Part shown: positions 5,912 through 6,237 of the stretch, piece after piece
How the letters are laid out: each line of letters starts with the position of its first letter
Position numbering within the stretch: position 1 is the stretch's first letter
Assembly: GCA_019417975.1 (NCBI GenBank)
Contig: DYCT01000133.1
Span: 1-6,237, forward strand
Source of the DNA: Bacteroides sp.
GTDB taxonomy: Bacteria > Bacteroidota > Bacteroidia > Bacteroidales > Bacteroidaceae
Direction: 5' to 3'
DNA: 6,237 nt
Program-made: the position numbers and the translations under genes
Notes under the pieces: generated by a model
What the model was told of the DNA's origin: nothing
Seen by the model: the letters and a program-made list of their open reading frames with translations, nothing else
The model's database searches: none

Positions 5912-6237
5912 TTATTCAGTGTAAATGGCCTTTTTACCTGCCAATAACGTATTTTTCATCAATGAAACAATAGTCATCGGACCTACTCCACCGGGGACGG
6001 GAGTGATGTATGAGCACTTGGGTGCCACTTCATCAAATTTCACATCACCACAAAGGCGGAATCCCGATTTACGAGTTTCATCTGCTACACGAGTAGTACC
6101 TACATCGATTATCACAGCTCCTTCTTTTACCATATCAGCCTTTACAAATTCAGGCTGTCCTAAAGCAGCAATAATGATATCGGCTTCCTGGCATTCTTTC
6201 ACCAAGTCGCGGCTACGACTATGGCATACAGTTACTG
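5912..6237 (-). CDS. folD: FolD, methylenetetrahydrofolate dehydrogenase/cyclohydrolase (3' part)
   Basis: This is the C-terminal 107 residues of the bifunctional cytoplasmic enzyme that interconverts 5,10-methylene-, 5,10-methenyl- and 10-formyl-tetrahydrofolate using NAD(P), feeding purine synthesis and formyl-methionine. The full protein is usually about 280-300 residues. The gene enters from the right edge, in frame from base 6235, so no start codon is visible. The visible part is the Rossmann nucleotide-binding domain: [42 protein letters not shown] and the family signature [10 protein letters not shown], ending at a TAA at 5912-5914. No frameshift or stop interrupts it. TTG and GTG codons near 6203 are internal, not starts. 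Confidence 0.95.
   Translation of the reverse strand, partial: VTVCHSRSRDLVKECQEADIIIAALGQPEFVKADMVKEGAVIIDVGTTRVADETRKSGFRLCGDVKFDEVAPKCSYITPVPGGVGPMTIVSLMKNTLLAGKKAIYTE

Overview
The window looks like an ordinary chromosomal stretch from a member of the Bacteroidales (Bacteroides, Phocaeicola or a close relative). The evidence is the style of the proteins, promoters matching the Bacteroidetes TAnnTTTG -7 element (upstream of the nucleotide-excision gene and of the YitT-family gene), starts with little or no Shine-Dalgarno sequence, and AT-rich spacers between moderately GC-balanced genes. I cannot name the species.

Layout: a short leader (1-174) with a hairpin, a TACCTTTG promoter and two small palindromes leads into uvrA (175-2970, +), a full-length UvrA1-type ABC ATPase of nucleotide excision repair. 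It is followed by an unusually long, AT-rich, gene-free spacer (2971-3613) lying between two convergent genes. Three genes then run on the minus strand, read from right to left: the 3' part of folD (5912-6237, cut by the window edge), a CapA-family secreted metallophosphatase-like protein (4761-5834), and a YitT-family membrane protein (3614-4612). A 13-bp GC-rich hairpin separates folD from the CapA-family gene. The YitT-family gene has its own promoter and a strong intrinsic terminator. The three minus-strand genes therefore look like neighbours with separate or only partly coupled transcription, not a dedicated pathway. Folate one-carbon metabolism, a cell-envelope protein, a membrane protein and DNA repair share no evident function.

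The part the genes do not explain is the convergent spacer. It holds a 57-bp imperfect inverted repeat (3121-3177), a 10-bp direct repeat with a 23-bp period (3200-3232), and, directly abutting it, three 18-bp palindromes with an exact 22-bp period (3233-3294, core GTATCTTAGGATAC, last copy perfect). It also holds a fourth 18-nt palindrome of different sequence (3376-3393) and a cluster of four CATTTTG/CAAAATG heptamers folding into a 10-bp hairpin (3488-3519). I found no perfect TAnnTTTG promoter and no credible ORF that would make this an obvious RNA or protein gene. I regard the phased palindrome array as the most interesting object here. Whether it is a protein-binding array, a dispersed intergenic repeat family, or an RNA structure cannot be decided from this window alone. 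I see no phage, transposase, CRISPR or defence system.
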